Notes: generated from the sequence alone by a model not told the origin. Positions 25,982 to 38,203 are shown, counted from the stretch's first letter. The stretch: 64,000 bases of DNA from Populus alba (GCF_005239225.2 NC_133297.1:2798392-2862391); one strand, 5' to 3'. Translations and numbers: made by a program.

Positions 25982-25996
25982 TTAATCGTTGTTCAG

Positions 25997-28900
25997 ATGT
26001 CAAACCCACTGAACGAACGAGAAACCATGGACGGCGGAAACCATGAAAACAATGAAATCACACAGGCAGAATTTAGAGCTTTCCAGCACGAAACACAGCA
26101 AGCCTTGCAAGCCATACATGCAACTCTTGCTAGATTAACCACTGGAAATAATCTGCAGCGTGAGGACGAGAGGGTACGCGAGAATCACCGAGAACGCATT
26201 GCCCTTGCACGTGAACACAATCCAATTCTACGTAGGCAGCCAGCCTACGAAGAAGAAATAAGTGACGATGAAGAGTATGCTAAACGCATACTGAGACCCA
26301 ATCGACAGGGTTATCATAACCTGGGAGAACGAGGGCCTCAACAGTTTCGAATGAAGATGGACCTCCCTAGCTTTAATGGCCAGCTTCAGATTGAGGGATT
26401 TCTCGACTGGTTAGCAGTGGTGGAGAGGTTCTTTGACTACATGGAAATCCCTGAAGACAAGAAAGTTAAGCTGGTCGCCTACAGATTAATGGGAGGAGCC
26501 TCCGCCTGGTGGGAACAGTTACAACTCACACGAATGAGGCAGAGAAAAGGGATGGTTCAGACGTGGTCGAAAATGAGGCGATTGCTGCGCTACAGGTATT
26601 TGCCACCAGATTATGAGCAGATACTCTTTCAGCAGTACCAAGATTGCAGACAAGGAGCCCAGACAATTCAAGCATATGTGGAAGAATTCCATAGGCTGTC
26701 TTCTCGCAATAATTTACTAGAAACAGACGCACAACAGGTCGCCAGATTTGTTGGAGGACTACGTATGAATATTCAAGATCGAGTTTCAATGCACACCATC
26801 TACTCCTTAACAGAAGCCATTAATTTGGCCACAAAAGCAGAAGCACAATTGGATAAGACAAGATCAACAGGCATGCCAAGGAGCCCCATTGAATCAATAC
26901 AGACGACAGCACCTAAGGGAAGGTTTCCATCGAATCCTTTACCTCCCCTATCCAACTTTGCGAGAGGACCAAGCAGTAGCAGGACACAAGTGACAACCAC
27001 AGGTGTCGTGCCTCCAGAAGCACCAAGGAATCCCTATTCCAGACCAGCTTCAGACAAATGCTACAGGTGTGGTCAACCAGGACACCGCTCTAACCAGTGT
27101 CCAAAGCGAGGGGCAGTGCATCTGATTGAACCTGGAGAAGAAACAGAATTGTCGACAGGAGGAGTAGGAGATGAGCCCGAGTACACCTACGAAGAGGAAG
27201 AAATTACAGGGGGGGATGATGGAGAATTACTCTCACGTTCTCTGGTCGTTAGGAGGCTGTTACTAGCACCAAAACTGAAGGAGTCGTCCCAACGACATAA
27301 TATATTCAGGACCCGGTGTACTGTGAACAGAAAAGTGTGTGATGTTATTATTGACAGTGGCAGTAGCGAAAACATCATCTCCAGAACCATGGTAAAGAAG
27401 CTAGGCTTACAGACGGAGAAACATCCCTCACCTTATAAGATCGGCTGGATCAAGAGGGGTGCTGAAACCAGAATAACAGAAACTTGCCGCATTCAATTCT
27501 CCATTGGCCGGCATTATGTGGATGATATTATTTGTGATGTTGTCGAAATGGATGCCTGTCACATGATCCTAGACAGGCCATGGCAGTATGATAGGGATGT
27601 TACTTACAAGGGGAGAGATAATGTGTATGTGTTCATGAGAGGAGGCCAGAAGATAGTATTGGGTCCTTTAAAGGAAGACTTCTCGACAGCAACACCCAAG
27701 GTGCATGAAAGGTCTGTATTACTAGTTGATGGAGGGACATTCTTGAGTGAAACTCATGGGGCCAGTGAAGTTTTTGCCATTGTCATCGGTGGGGGAATTG
27801 GAACTGACCCGCCCATCGTCCCAAAAACACTACAGCCTTTACTAACAGAATTCCAAGACATAATACCAGCAGACTTGCCAGAGGGGTTACCTCCCATGCG
27901 CGATATTCAGCATCATATCGATTTAATTCCTGGAGCTAGCCTACCAAATCGACCACACTATCGGATGAGTCCGAAAGAAGGTCTTATCCTACAGGAGCAA
28001 GTGGAAGAACTGATTAAAAATGGGCTGGTTCAGGAGAGTATGAGCCCTTGTGCAGTACCAACCTTATTAGTTCCAAAAAAAGATGGTAGCTGGCGCATGT
28101 GCATCGACAGCCGAGCCATCAACAAAATCACCATTAAATATCGATTTCCCATTCCTCGGCTAGAAGATATGCTAGACATGCTAGCAGGTTCGAAAATATT
28201 TTCAAAGATTGACTTGAGGAGTGGGTACCATCAGATTCGAATCAGGCCCGGAGACGAATGGAAAACCGCTTTCAAAACGAAAGATGGTTTATACGAATGG
28301 TTAGTAATGCCATTTGGATTATCCAATGCCCCAAGCACTTTCATGCGATTAATGAATCAGGTACTCAAACCATTCACTGGCAGCTTCGTGGTAGTATATT
28401 TCGATGACATATTGATTTACAGCCGGAATGAATATGATCACCTTGAGCACTTACGGAAAGTACTCACAGTTTTGCAGCAGAATAAATTATATGTTAATCT
28501 GACAAAATGCAAATTTATGACCAGCAGTTTATTATTTTTGGGATTTATTGTGAGTGCTGACGGGATTAAAGTCGATGAAGAAAAGATTCGAGCTATTCGG
28601 GAGTGGCCTACCCCGAAAAATGTCAGCGAAGTTCGTAGCTTTCATGGCTTAGCCACATTTTACCGACGGTTCGTCAGGGATTTTAGCCGAATCGTCGCAC
28701 CCATTACTGAATGCATGAAGAGAGGGAAATTTCTTTGGGGAACTGAAGCAGAATACAGCTTTGCATTAATTAAAGAGAAATTATCTTCTGCCCCGGTCTT
28801 GGCACTGCCAGATTTTGAGAAGTTATTTGAGGTGGACTGTGATGCTTCAATTATTGGCATAGGGGCTGTCCTATCCCAAGAAGGAAGACCCGTTGCATTT

Positions 28901-30535
28901 TACAGCGAAAAACTTAGTGAGGCTAGACAGAAATGGTCCACCTATGAGCTTGAGCTGTACGCTGTATTTCGAGCATTGAAAGTATGGGAACATTATTTAG
29001 TACAGAGGGAATTCATCCTCTTCAGCGATCATCAAGCACTGAAGTTCATCAACAGTCAAAATAATGTAAACAGAATGCATGCTCGATGGGTTTCGTTCAT
29101 CCAACGATTCACGTTCAACCTAAAGCATAAATCCGGCCAGCTGAACAAAGTGGCTGATGCCCTCAGCCGCAAAGTATCTCTACTCATCACCATGCGGGCT
29201 GAAGTTATAGGCTTTGAATGTCTTAAAGAGTTATATGCAGATGACGAAGACTTTAAGACCACCTGGAGCAGGCATCAGCAGGGATTATCTCCTAAAGGAA
29301 TGCATGTCCACGAAGGATACCTGTTTCGGGGCAACCAGTTATGCATTCCAAGGAGTTCATTGAGGGAGCAGATCATACACGAACTTCATGGAGGCGGTTT
29401 AGGGGGACACCTAGGCCGAGACAAGACCGTGGCTCTTGCAGAAGAACGCTACTACTGGCCACAACTGAAGCGCGATATTGGGAGCCATGTCAGACGATGC
29501 CCAACCTGTCAAGCTGCCAAGGGACAAACACAAACCACAGGGCTATACCTACCTTTGCCCATACCAGCGGCACCTTGGGAAGACCTTTCTATGGATTTCA
29601 TCTTAGGACTCCCACGAACTCAGCGTGGCGCAGACTCAGTCTTCGTAGTGGTGGACAGGTATTCCAAAATGGCCCATTTTATTGCTTGTAAAAAGACTTC
29701 TGACGCTGTGCATATTGCCAATTTATTCTTCAAAGAAGTGGTGCGTCTACACGGAGTCCCCAAGTCAATTACCTCAGACCGTGACACAAAATTCCTGAGC
29801 CACTTTTGGAGAACCTTGTGGCGACGTTTTAATACCACACTAAACTTCAGCAGCACCAGCCACCCCCAAACCGATGGGCAAACGGAGGTGGTAAACCGCA
29901 CCCTTGGCAACCTCATCCGCTGTCTTTCTGGAGAGAAGCCTAAGCAATGGGACTTGACGTTAGCTCAAGCTGAGTTCGCCTACAACAGTATGCTCAACAG
30001 ATCAACAGGGAAAACACCATTCCAGGTGGTATACTGCAAGCCTCCAAGCCATGCCTTAGATTTGGTGTCTCTACCAAAACTTCCAGGACTGAACATTGCA
30101 GCGGAGCATATGGCTGATCGGATCAAAGCCATTCAGGATGAGGTACGTCAGAATTTAGAAGCATCTAATGCCAAATACAAATCAGCAGCAGACCGAAAAC
30201 GACGACCTAAACTATTTAAAGTCGGGGACCTGGTGATGGTCTATCTACGAAAAGGGCGGTTTCCAGTAGGAGCATTTAACAAATTAAGTGACAAGAAGTA
30301 TGGTCCCTATCAGATTCTACGGAAAATTAATGAAAATGCATATCGGGTAGACCTCCCTGCAGAAATGGCAATCTCTCCTACATTCAATGTTGCTGACATA
30401 TTCGAATATCATCCACCCGACGAGTCACCCTCCAATCTAACCCACTCGAGGACGAGTTCTTTTCAAGCAGAGGAGACTGATGCAGAACAGCCTGTCAATG
30501 CCACAACACAGCTCCAGGATGCAGAGGATGCATAA
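25997..30535 (+). CDS. Gag-Pol polyprotein of the CRM-like Gypsy element, 1512 aa
   Basis: One frame without stops encodes the whole polyprotein. The Gag capsid region spans about residues 115-285, with LPSFNG and the WW of SAWWEQL. A CCHC zinc knuckle, [14 protein letters not shown], is at 355-368. The aspartic protease has DSGS at 453-456. Reverse transcriptase covers roughly 640-890, with catalytic YFDD at 801-804. RNase H covers roughly 940-1060. The integrase HHCC finger ends at C1168 and C1171, and the D1200, D1261 and E1297 catalytic residues have DD35E spacing. The GPY motif lies at 1436-1438. The first ATG after the primer-binding site is 25997. Residues 1495-1512 and the stop codon are encoded by the 3' LTR. 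No frameshift or nonsense codon is seen, and all catalytic residues named are present. Confidence 0.96.
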   Translation: MSNPLNERETMDGGNHENNEITQAEFRAFQHETQQALQAIHATLARLTTGNNLQREDERVRENHRERIALAREHNPILRRQPAYEEEISDDEEYAKRILRPNRQGYHNLGERGPQQFRMKMDLPSFNGQLQIEGFLDWLAVVERFFDYMEIPEDKKVKLVAYRLMGGASAWWEQLQLTRMRQRKGMVQTWSKMRRLLRYRYLPPDYEQILFQQYQDCRQGAQTIQAYVEEFHRLSSRNNLLETDAQQVARFVGGLRMNIQDRVSMHTIYSLTEAINLATKAEAQLDKTRSTGMPRSPIESIQTTAPKGRFPSNPLPPLSNFARGPSSSRTQVTTTGVVPPEAPRNPYSRPASDKCYRCGQPGHRSNQCPKRGAVHLIEPGEETELSTGGVGDEPEYTYEEEEITGGDDGELLSRSLVVRRLLLAPKLKESSQRHNIFRTRCTVNRKVCDVIIDSGSSENIISRTMVKKLGLQTEKHPSPYKIGWIKRGAETRITETCRIQFSIGRHYVDDIICDVVEMDACHMILDRPWQYDRDVTYKGRDNVYVFMRGGQKIVLGPLKEDFSTATPKVHERSVLLVDGGTFLSETHGASEVFAIVIGGGIGTDPPIVPKTLQPLLTEFQDIIPADLPEGLPPMRDIQHHIDLIPGASLPNRPHYRMSPKEGLILQEQVEELIKNGLVQESMSPCAVPTLLVPKKDGSWRMCIDSRAINKITIKYRFPIPRLEDMLDMLAGSKIFSKIDLRSGYHQIRIRPGDEWKTAFKTKDGLYEWLVMPFGLSNAPSTFMRLMNQVLKPFTGSFVVVYFDDILIYSRNEYDHLEHLRKVLTVLQQNKLYVNLTKCKFMTSSLLFLGFIVSADGIKVDEEKIRAIREWPTPKNVSEVRSFHGLATFYRRFVRDFSRIVAPITECMKRGKFLWGTEAEYSFALIKEKLSSAPVLALPDFEKLFEVDCDASIIGIGAVLSQEGRPVAFYSEKLSEARQKWSTYELELYAVFRALKVWEHYLVQREFILFSDHQALKFINSQNNVNRMHARWVSFIQRFTFNLKHKSGQLNKVADALSRKVSLLITMRAEVIGFECLKELYADDEDFKTTWSRHQQGLSPKGMHVHEGYLFRGNQLCIPRSSLREQIIHELHGGGLGGHLGRDKTVALAEERYYWPQLKRDIGSHVRRCPTCQAAKGQTQTTGLYLPLPIPAAPWEDLSMDFILGLPRTQRGADSVFVVVDRYSKMAHFIACKKTSDAVHIANLFFKEVVRLHGVPKSITSDRDTKFLSHFWRTLWRRFNTTLNFSSTSHPQTDGQTEVVNRTLGNLIRCLSGEKPKQWDLTLAQAEFAYNSMLNRSTGKTPFQVVYCKPPSHALDLVSLPKLPGLNIAAEHMADRIKAIQDEVRQNLEASNAKYKSAADRKRRPKLFKVGDLVMVYLRKGRFPVGAFNKLSDKKYGPYQILRKINENAYRVDLPAEMAISPTFNVADIFEYHPPDESPSNLTHSRTSSFQAEETDAEQPVNATTQLQDAEDA
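30465..30476 (+). other. Polypurine tract of the Gypsy element
   Basis: AAGCAGAGGAGA directly precedes the 3' LTR and would prime plus-strand DNA. It lies inside the pol frame, so it is constrained both as coding sequence and as a primer. Confidence 0.7.
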
Positions 30536-30976
30536 GAAGAGGTTGCCTTGAATTGAATTGCAAGACTACTGCAATTACTACCATGCACGAAGTACCAGCA
30601 GCACTCTTCTTATTAAATTTATATTCTTAGTTTTCCCTATTTAATTTATATTCTTAGATTGGCTTTAATGCCCCTTTATTTCTGCATTGTCTAGGACGTG
30701 GACTACGAGTCCTCTTTGATAGGGGATTTTCCTGTTACCCCTTTTAGCTTTCCTATTTAATTACGTAAGTTGTATTTGAGAAGGATTAAGGATGATGGCA
30801 AACTTATAAATACAAGCTGCCACCACCCTCCACAAGACACTTTTTGATTTAATCAATAATAATTCTTCTTCAGAAATAAACTTGTTACTCGTGGATTCGA
30901 GTATCAATTATCGTTCGTGGACTCGAACACATTACAATAAAAAGACGTTGTTCTTTTTATACGTTTCGCTGCGTCA
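30478..30976 (+). repeat. 3' LTR of the Gypsy element (499 bp)
   Basis: This is the copy of the 5' LTR, with two differing bases (30735 and 30835). It contains the last 18 codons of pol and the stop at 30533-30535. The right target duplication follows at 30977-30981. Confidence 0.97.
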
Positions 30977-30981
30977 GCCAC
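30977..30981 (+). repeat. Target-site duplication GCCAC, right copy
   Basis: It is an exact match to 25461-25465. The pre-insertion sequence would have carried a single GCCAC between CTGT and AGTGCATGC. Confidence 0.95.
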
Positions 30982-32739
30982 AGTGCATGCCTGTTAGCAG
31001 TCCACTAGTTCTTACCTAGTTAAATTATACAGGATGGTTTGTCACTGTATATTACAATTAATATCATCAAATCAGGGGGGGGTGAAAAAGGAACAAAAGA
31101 GAGTCTCCATGAATAAACAAAACCAGAAAGGCTAGATCTTGAAAAATAACATTCGGTGAATAGCTCGAGATCAGGAAGCTTATGTGGCTGCAAAAGATAA
31201 GCCTAAAGAGAGAGGCAGTACAATCATTTTGGTGGCATGACGATCAACTTCAATTCATCATCAAAAGCCCCCCACTCTGAAAAGCTTCAAAGCCACATAA
31301 TTCGTGCACTTTTTAGGAGAAGACATGGATGGATAGGTGTCTTTATGCAAAAGAAATCAACAATTGACTCGTGGGGTATGCCCTTGTGGAAAGCACCACA
31401 GCCCTTCTCCTCCGAGAGCACACCAGTCAGCGGAGGAAACGGGAACCACCCTTTTTACCTCTTTATATGAAATTGGTTTCTCGATGAGAATCATTTACTT
31501 ATGCCCCATCATGATTCCATTGGTCTCCCTGCATAGATGATAGACCTGCCAAGATTTCTCCTCCGGGGGCGAGCATGGTCCATGGATCCACCTACACTCT
31601 TTTCTCTCTTTCACACACAGTCCTTCAGCAATCGATTCTTCAAAAAGTGCCCATACCACCGTCTCTACTCATCAGTACACTCTTAGCTATGAAAGTCTAA
31701 TAAGTTAACAATCCAGAAATTAACTCGTGCATGATTAAAATGCTGGTCCTTGAGGTAGGACCGAATGTCTTGTTCTGTAATGAAAAAATGGCTGTCCTGG
31801 TGGCAGACACACGCGTCTAAGAGTGGCTGCATTTCTCCTCAGGTCAAGCCATGAGGGCTGAAATCGACAAACAGTCTCCTACAACCTGGTACTAGCTACC
31901 AGCATAGCATGGCTGTCAAGATAGCAACAGTGCACAAAGTCAATACGAGTGAAGAATCATATTCTCCGGTAAAAATACTGTCATCACACAGCTACGTACA
32001 CTCCCTGCTTCCATCGGCTAATTAATTGGTTGATCATGTGCATAGTTTTTTTTCTTCAAATTAATTAAACAATCAACCCCAGAACTTATTACAGCTTAAT
32101 TTGCTGGATGGCAACTCATGACTTGTCCATCTCTTTGTTGCAACAGAGCCTTTCAGCTGGTCACAAATGCTCATATTATAGATTAGTTCTTGCTTATTTT
32201 GTCCAGAAATTTACTCGTTGTTACATTACACTGTTGAGATTGTGAGGTTATTCAAGAAAAATATCGAGACAACATGATGTAAACCCATTCAAGTAACCTA
32301 CATAGATTTATATCAAATTCAAGAAAGTTATAAATTTGCTTTCGACGTTGACATCTCATCTTCTGATAAATTAGCTCGCTGTGATAATTGAATTTGTAGG
32401 AAATTTTGTCTCCATGTCCGGCCTGGAGCATCCAAGAATCTTTTTTTTCTTCCATTTCATAAATAGCGATGAAAACAGAATCTCCTATAGATTACGCATT
32501 CTCATTTATAAAGATGTAGAAGAGGTCTTGATCGTGCAAGATTAGTGTCTCCACCATATTATTAACAAAAAGCCAAAGATCAATGTTACTGCCGACTTTT
32601 GACGGTGCGTGCGCCTTACTTTGGTGGTTGTACTGGAGCTTCCACCACATCATTGAATTTATTTGAACATTTTTTTACTTTTTAGATGACGAGTGTATGG
32701 TGGTTTGGTGTGGTTTGGCCGTAAATGACCTTTTCTTTT
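30982..32739. other. Intergenic; no supported gene
   Basis: This segment is of moderate GC for the window, particularly 31200-32000, with scattered short open frames (up to 77 codons) that lack recognisable domains or splice logic. I see no tRNA and no clear hairpin precursor. Confidence 0.45.
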
Positions 32740-33790
32740 CTCTTTCTTTCCCTTCTTTTTTTTCTTGGATTTGTGTGTAGGCCATGTAGAAAATCAAATT
32801 AGCCCTTCAATTTTTTTTTTTCCAATTCAATCTCTTTTCTTTCTTTTGCAATTTTTTTTTTTATTTACATTGGTTGTTTTTAATTGGATTTTATTTTTTA
32901 TTCCATCCCTCATTATTTGATTTTAAAATTTTATTTTCAAATTTAATGCTTATTCTTTGATTTGCTATTTATTTATTTTTTGAATTATTTTCTTGATTGA
33001 TTTTTTATATATATATATAGTTTCACCGTAGTCATTTTTCTCATTTAATTTTTGTGTCAAATTTGGTTATGTTTCTTTTAGTTGCTATTTTTAAATTATT
33101 TTCTTGATGGATTGGTTTTTACAATTTCATCCCTGAATATTTAATTTCATTTGATTTTTATGTTGGATTTAGTTCTAATTTTTTTAATTACTATTTTTTT
33201 TAGTTTTCATGGTTTTTTTTATTGATGTTTTTCTCAATTTCATCCATTGATGTCAAATTTAGTCCTAATCATTTTCTCAATTTTTTTGGGATAATTTTGA
33301 TTTTTTTCAAATTTTATTTTTATTTGGTTTTTTCTTGTTAGATTGTAAGCCCATTTTTTTTTACTGCTAATGTTCTGTTACAAGTTTTTTATTGATAGTT
33401 TTTTCAATGGTTTCATCATTGGATGACATTTAAACTTTGTAATTGAACTCAATTCTATAATCTAACAAGTTGTATGTTTTTTAGATTAAATAAGGTTTAG
33501 AAAGTTCATCTGAAATTGCTTTGTTTTTTCTTTTTTTTTTAAAGTTGTTTTTTTTTTTAAATTTCGACTCGTTTTGTTTTGGTTTTCTTCAATTAGGTTA
33601 GCATCGTGTTATTTAATAATTCAGATAAGCTTAAATGTGGTTTTTTTTTTATCATTTTCTCATTGTTTTTTTTGTTTAATTTATTTATTGTTGTTGTGTT
33701 TTTTTTTGTCATATTATTTAAATTATTACTTTAAACAATGACTTTGGACTTAAATTTTTCTATGCCTGTTATTTGTTTTAGATAAAAAAA
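32740..33790 (+). repeat. T-rich degenerate tandem repeat, about 1 kb
   Basis: The + strand is strongly T-rich for about a kilobase, with long T runs and few A runs. A loose unit recurs at irregular spacing, containing AATTTCATCCCT or AATTTCATCCAT, then TTTGATTTTTATGTTGGATT-like text and TTTAGTCCTAAT or TTTAGTTCTAA. This looks like an old, diverged tandem array or retroelement remnant. No coding frame is present. Confidence 0.5.
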
Positions 33791-35498
33791 AATTATCATC
33801 CCACCGGTGGCAAAACACCAGCAACATATCTATTGTTTTTAAAAAATAATCATTTATTTTTTAAAAAAAGTAGCAATAAAAACTTTTCCTATTAGATGGG
33901 TTTGGATCAACTTTTCGTTCAAATTAATTAAAAATCCTAAAATTTGTCACCGACGGATGTGTTACGTATCCATACTTGCTAGTTTTGCTGCTTGTCGACA
34001 TTATCGTATACGTTATATCATACAGCGAAGTGTCTCCTTGTTGTAATCGTGATCCTTTACCAAAGTTTTTATCAATAATGATAAAAAAAAAAGAAAGAAA
34101 GGAAAAAAAAAGTGGATTTGACAGATCTTTCAGCATAAATCTAGAGCTTTCACTCATGTAGCTAGCGTCTAGTTATATTTGATTTGAAAAGGATTTGAAT
34201 TATTGAGATAATGGGTTATCAAATCAACTAAAGAGTTATCTGGTTAACTGTTTATATTAAGATTTTTTTAAAGGTTGCAGTCAGCATATCTTTCATTAAA
34301 AATAAAATTTATTTTTCTTATTTTGAATGAATTGTTTTTAGTATTTTTAAATTATTTTAATGTATTGATGTCAAAAGTAAATTTTTTTTTTAAAAATATT
34401 ATTTTAATATATTTTCAAACAAAAAATACTTTAAAAAATAATATTTACTACACACTACACCCCCTGAATACCTCTTCAAACAACAGCCTTTTTTCTTGAT
34501 ATGGACTAAGTTATATAGGTTTAAATCAAGTTTTATAGAATCAACAAAAAACCTGACCAAATTAATAAGATTTTATTAGATAGATATTTTATTGAGGTGA
34601 ATTATAAACCTGACCAGGTTAAATTAACAGTCATGAAATTTTCCAGGTAAACTTGTCGAGCCTCGCTTTGTTTAACAATTATAATATGAACACAATGCCA
34701 ACTACCAAAGCTGATAATTAAGGCATGACAGGTGATTATTCAATTATCAACGTCGTGAGAGCTGAACATGAACCGATCCAAATAATTTATCCGGCGTCTT
34801 TCATTACCTTACGGCGCAAGAAAACTGCTGTGTTTTTAGTATTAAATTAATGAAGCAATTAAGTCACTATCTCGGAATCCTACCTGCCGCTCACAACTCA
34901 ATTGCAACTCGCCATTACACGAGCCAGGAGTAGCATTTCAGCTGTGCCACCTAATAGCTGGGCATCGCTGTCCAAGTCTAGCCGAGTTGAGTTGTCTCGT
35001 TCCATAGCCAGAAAGCTAAGTCTAATTATCCAAGGACTAAACCACCTTCCTAGCCAAAAGAATGATAAAGATCAGCCGGGCATGAATTATTTATTAAAAA
35101 TGTATTCAGTCACTTGGCACTTGATCATGGGTAGTGTGTCCATTTCTTTTCTTTTTTTAATTGCTTAAAAATCAACCTCTCATGATCATGAGTGAAGGAT
35201 GGCCTCTCTCCCTTGACACCCACCCATTCCATGCATGTGTGTGTATCATTTTCTTTCACAATATTGATATTATTATATTGCAGCACTGCAGAAATCTCTC
35301 TCTCTCTCTATCGCCTGTCTAATTCACTTTCAATTTAAAGGCCCATGTACACATGAGCACCGATGGAGATGGATTTGAGTGGTGGATAGGGTGAAAGCTT
35401 GACGAGAACGCCAGAGAGTGCACGCTACGGTGGGGTAATTCCTTCGTATTATATGATTCCATTCCTTTAACTCTTTTCTTTTTGCCGGTAGTTATTAT
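33791..35498. other. Intergenic; MITE-like remnant at 34262-34470
   Basis: Bases 34262-34470 are A/T-rich with GGTTGCAGTCAGCATATC on one side and CTACACACTACACCCCCTG on the other, resembling another diverged MITE copy. An 88-codon frame at 34902-35168 shows no recognisable domain. A short (CT)n run is at 35296-35308. Confidence 0.4.
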
Positions 35499-35501
35499 TA
35501 A

Positions 35502-36457
35502 TGCTCTGTTTGTTTCAAGGAAAACGAATTCCTGGAATTCGTTTTCCTTACTTTCCCATGTTTGGTAATAAGCTGAAACAGTAAGTCAACGGAAACTTAA
35601 TTCCAGTCAACATAACATCACTGCTTTGAGAAAGGAAAGTGTTTTCCTTCGGTTAAAGAAAGGAAAACACTTTCCTTTGGCGTGCAAGTGAATTATAATT
35701 CACTGCTACTGTAGCAGCGAATTATAATTCACTGCTACTATAGCAGTTAATTAAAATGCAGAGGTAGCGAATTATAATTCACTGCTTCAGTCACTGTTAC
35801 TGTAGCAGCGAATTATAATTCACTGCTACTGTAGCAGTGAATTAAAATGCAAAGGTGTGGTCTGCTGCTCCTAAAGATGAAGACGAAGCCGGTTCTCTTG
35901 GTTTATTTTATTTAAGTCCTGGGTTTTTGATTAAATCAAAGTTTAATTAAGTCCTCAAATTCATTAATTCTTCAATTAAATTCTTGATTTTATTAATTAA
36001 AATAATCTAAATTTTAATTAAATCAATTCTCCAATTAAACCCTTGATTTAATTAATTAAACTAGTCAAGAGCTTAATTAAATCTTTAAACTTCCAATCAT
36101 GTTGCCCTTAACCCAAATTTTAATTCATCCTTCATTTATTTTATTTTTATTTTTATTTTTCATCATTTTTTTAAATAATAAAAATAAAAAAGGTCAAAAT
36201 TGGGTTATGACAATTGTAAGTGATTAAATATTTTATATATATTAGATAAACTTGAAAAAAAATTTAATTCATTATTAAATTATTTTCCAGTTCATTTTCC
36301 ATAACACAACCAAACACTGGAAAGTGTTTTTCAGTTTATTTTCCATAACACTACCAAACATCGGAAAATACTTTCCCGGAATTCATTTTCCAGAAATTCA
36401 CTTTCCTCGGAATTCACTTTCCAAAAGGAAACCACTTTCCTGCAAACAAACGGAGCC
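35502..36457 (+). mobile_element. PIF/Harbinger-like MITE, 956 bp, target duplication TAA
   Basis: The left terminus TGCTCTGTTTGTTTCAAGG and the right terminus (read inward on the minus strand) GGCTCCGTTTGTTTGCAGG form imperfect inverted repeats. Each flank carries TAA, at 35499-35501 and 36458-36460. A TAA/TTA duplication with a GGNNCTGTTTG-type end fits the PIF/Harbinger (Tourist) group. Subterminal zones on both sides repeat GGAAA and TTTCC motifs. The interior holds a tandem block (35690-35850) and AT-rich filler. It has no transposase, so it is non-autonomous. Confidence 0.75.
35690..35850 (+). repeat. Tandem repeat inside the Harbinger-like MITE
   Basis: Four copies of a segment built from GAATTATAATTC and CACTGCTACTGTAGCAG occur. 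Two larger periods of about 80-90 bases end in TTAAAATGCARAGG. Both sub-motifs are self-complementary (GAATTATAATTC exactly; CTGCTAC..GTAGCAG nearly). There are no unique spacers of constant length, so this is not a CRISPR-like array. Confidence 0.75.
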
Positions 36458-36460
36458 TAA

Positions 36461-38203
36461 GATTGTGTTCGGATAGTATTTTAATATAGAAAAGATAAAC
36501 GTAAAAGAAAGTTAGAGAGGTTGTAAGGTACTTGAGAAGCATGCTTACCAACAAAAATCCTCGTTATTATTGATTAATCTTATTATATTCTTGAATGGTG
36601 GAATTTAATCTAAAATTATTACTAGATAATGTAAAATAAATGGGTAGCGTACACCAGCACATCAAGGCAAGAAGGAGCTGTGCAAGGCAACGATTATATG
36701 GGACCAAAAAAGGAAAACGAAATGACGAAATCACGAGAACTTATACATATAATTCTGCGATTGAAACAAGGAAAGAGTTGAAGCATTTCTATCAGAGGAA
36801 ACGTTCAGCATGACAGCCGGTAGTGGTACCCTTCGAAGAAGGGACCCGAAATTTATTCTTCTGAATTCGGACAAAAATGATTTCATATTATTACCACATG
36901 CATTATTCCCTTCTACCTCAATGAGATGGTGGATTGAGTTCATCAGACCTCCTTTTTAGGGTTTTTTTTTTTTAAATCATTGCAACATTCACCCTTTTTA
37001 ATTTTTTTAAATAATATTATTTTAATTTTTTTAAAAAGCTTTAACTTAATTTACCTATTAAACTTAAACTTGCAACCCAAAACTCACAATAAATTAACTT
37101 TGAAATTGGATTTAATAATTATGATTAGAAGATAAAATTAAAGAGGAATAAACATATCAAATGACCGATACCTGGTCTCGAAAACTTACTCAAATAAAAA
37201 TTTCGAAGAACAAAAAAATGTTTAGCTGGCAAACACGTGCTTGATGCAGCCTTTGCCTTGAATAAAACTGCCACAAGAACCCTAATTTAGTTAACAACAG
37301 GACTCGCTGCCAAAATTAGCCAATCCCAACAACTCCCTTTCCTTCCAGAGTCAACTCATCATTACAGATCGTAACACGATCAAGAAATCTGGACATTTTG
37401 GTAATATAAACAAGATGGTCCAGGGACATCTTAGGTATAGAACTAGAAAAGGTCAGTAACTAAAGAATGTTGGAAGAGAGAGGCTTCACGCTATTTCATG
37501 ATGACGCAGACAGAGCCTGCAGTGCATGTGTGCTTTGCTCTAGGAGTTTGCCCATAGCCTTTTTGTAAAGCTCTTTTTTTTTTCTTTTCTTTTTTTACCG
37601 ATTACAGATAGGAAGTAGTATCGGTCGGAGTAAACCCGTAGGCCCGACAGTTAATCCGGTGATCCATGAATCTAATTTGAGCCCCAATAGTTAATCCGTC
37701 CGGTGATCTATCCATTTCAATCTAGTCTCATATTAAAGCATAGAAGTTTTTTGATTAAAATGACAGTTCTTCTGAGTTAAAATTTAAATGAGATTTGATT
37801 TATTTTTTTTCAAAACAAATAAGTTTAATTTTTTAAAAAATTAAAATAATATTATTTTAAATTAATTCAGGTTGAAGTGAGGATCAAAATCTTGTAAAGG
37901 ATCATGGGCAAATCATTTGTCCTTAACATGTATAAATTTTAGTAATAACATAGAAAATCAAACTCAATTTTTAATCAAGAAACTGGCTCGAGGAGTCCTT
38001 TGGCAAAGCAAACCACCTCGTTTCACCTTAGACGGTCACATAAACATTTACGTACACAGCCACCCCATCTCTCTGTCTCCTTTTAAATAATGTTAGCAAC
38101 TTACCACACAAAAAGAGACAGCAGCTTGAACACTTCATCTTTGGCTGTCTCTGTTTCCACCCCCTCTTTATCTATATATCTATGTGTTAAAAACTCTTCT
38201 GTG
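36461..38203. other. Intergenic and promoter-proximal DNA of the DUF547 gene
   Basis: AT-rich, with no supported gene. The minus-strand 70-codon frame at 36731-36943 has no recognisable domain. Bases 38030-38200 form the likely promoter of the next gene. Confidence 0.45.

Larger units (their letters stand above)
25466..30976 (+). mobile_element. Complete Ty3/Gypsy LTR retrotransposon, CRM-like, 5,511 bp
   Basis: All parts are present in order. These are a 5-bp target duplication, a 499-bp TG..CA LTR, a primer-binding site matching initiator tRNA-Met, one uninterrupted gag-pol frame of 1512 codons, a purine-rich tract, a second 499-bp LTR and the second target copy. The domain order protease, RT, RNase H, integrase defines Ty3/Gypsy. 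The integrase C-terminal block with GPY (1436-1438) and [10 protein letters not shown] (1463-1472) and the RT/IN wording resemble CRM chromoviruses. No canonical chromodomain is visible after it. The coding frame runs into the 3' LTR, as known for CRM elements. The two LTRs differ at two sites, so the insertion is young. With an intact frame it may still be autonomous. Confidence 0.97.

Noticed and set aside
29341..29916. Frames of 98-116 codons inside the Gypsy pol
   Set aside because: They are shadow frames of the integrase region; the 1512-codon frame explains the sequence.
34902..35168. 88-codon plus-strand frame with a hydrophobic C-terminus
   Set aside because: No domain and no promoter or leader features; likely chance.
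35690..35850. Regular repeats that could suggest a CRISPR-like array
   Set aside because: Repeats are directly tandem with no unique constant-length spacers, and they lie within a MITE in plant DNA.
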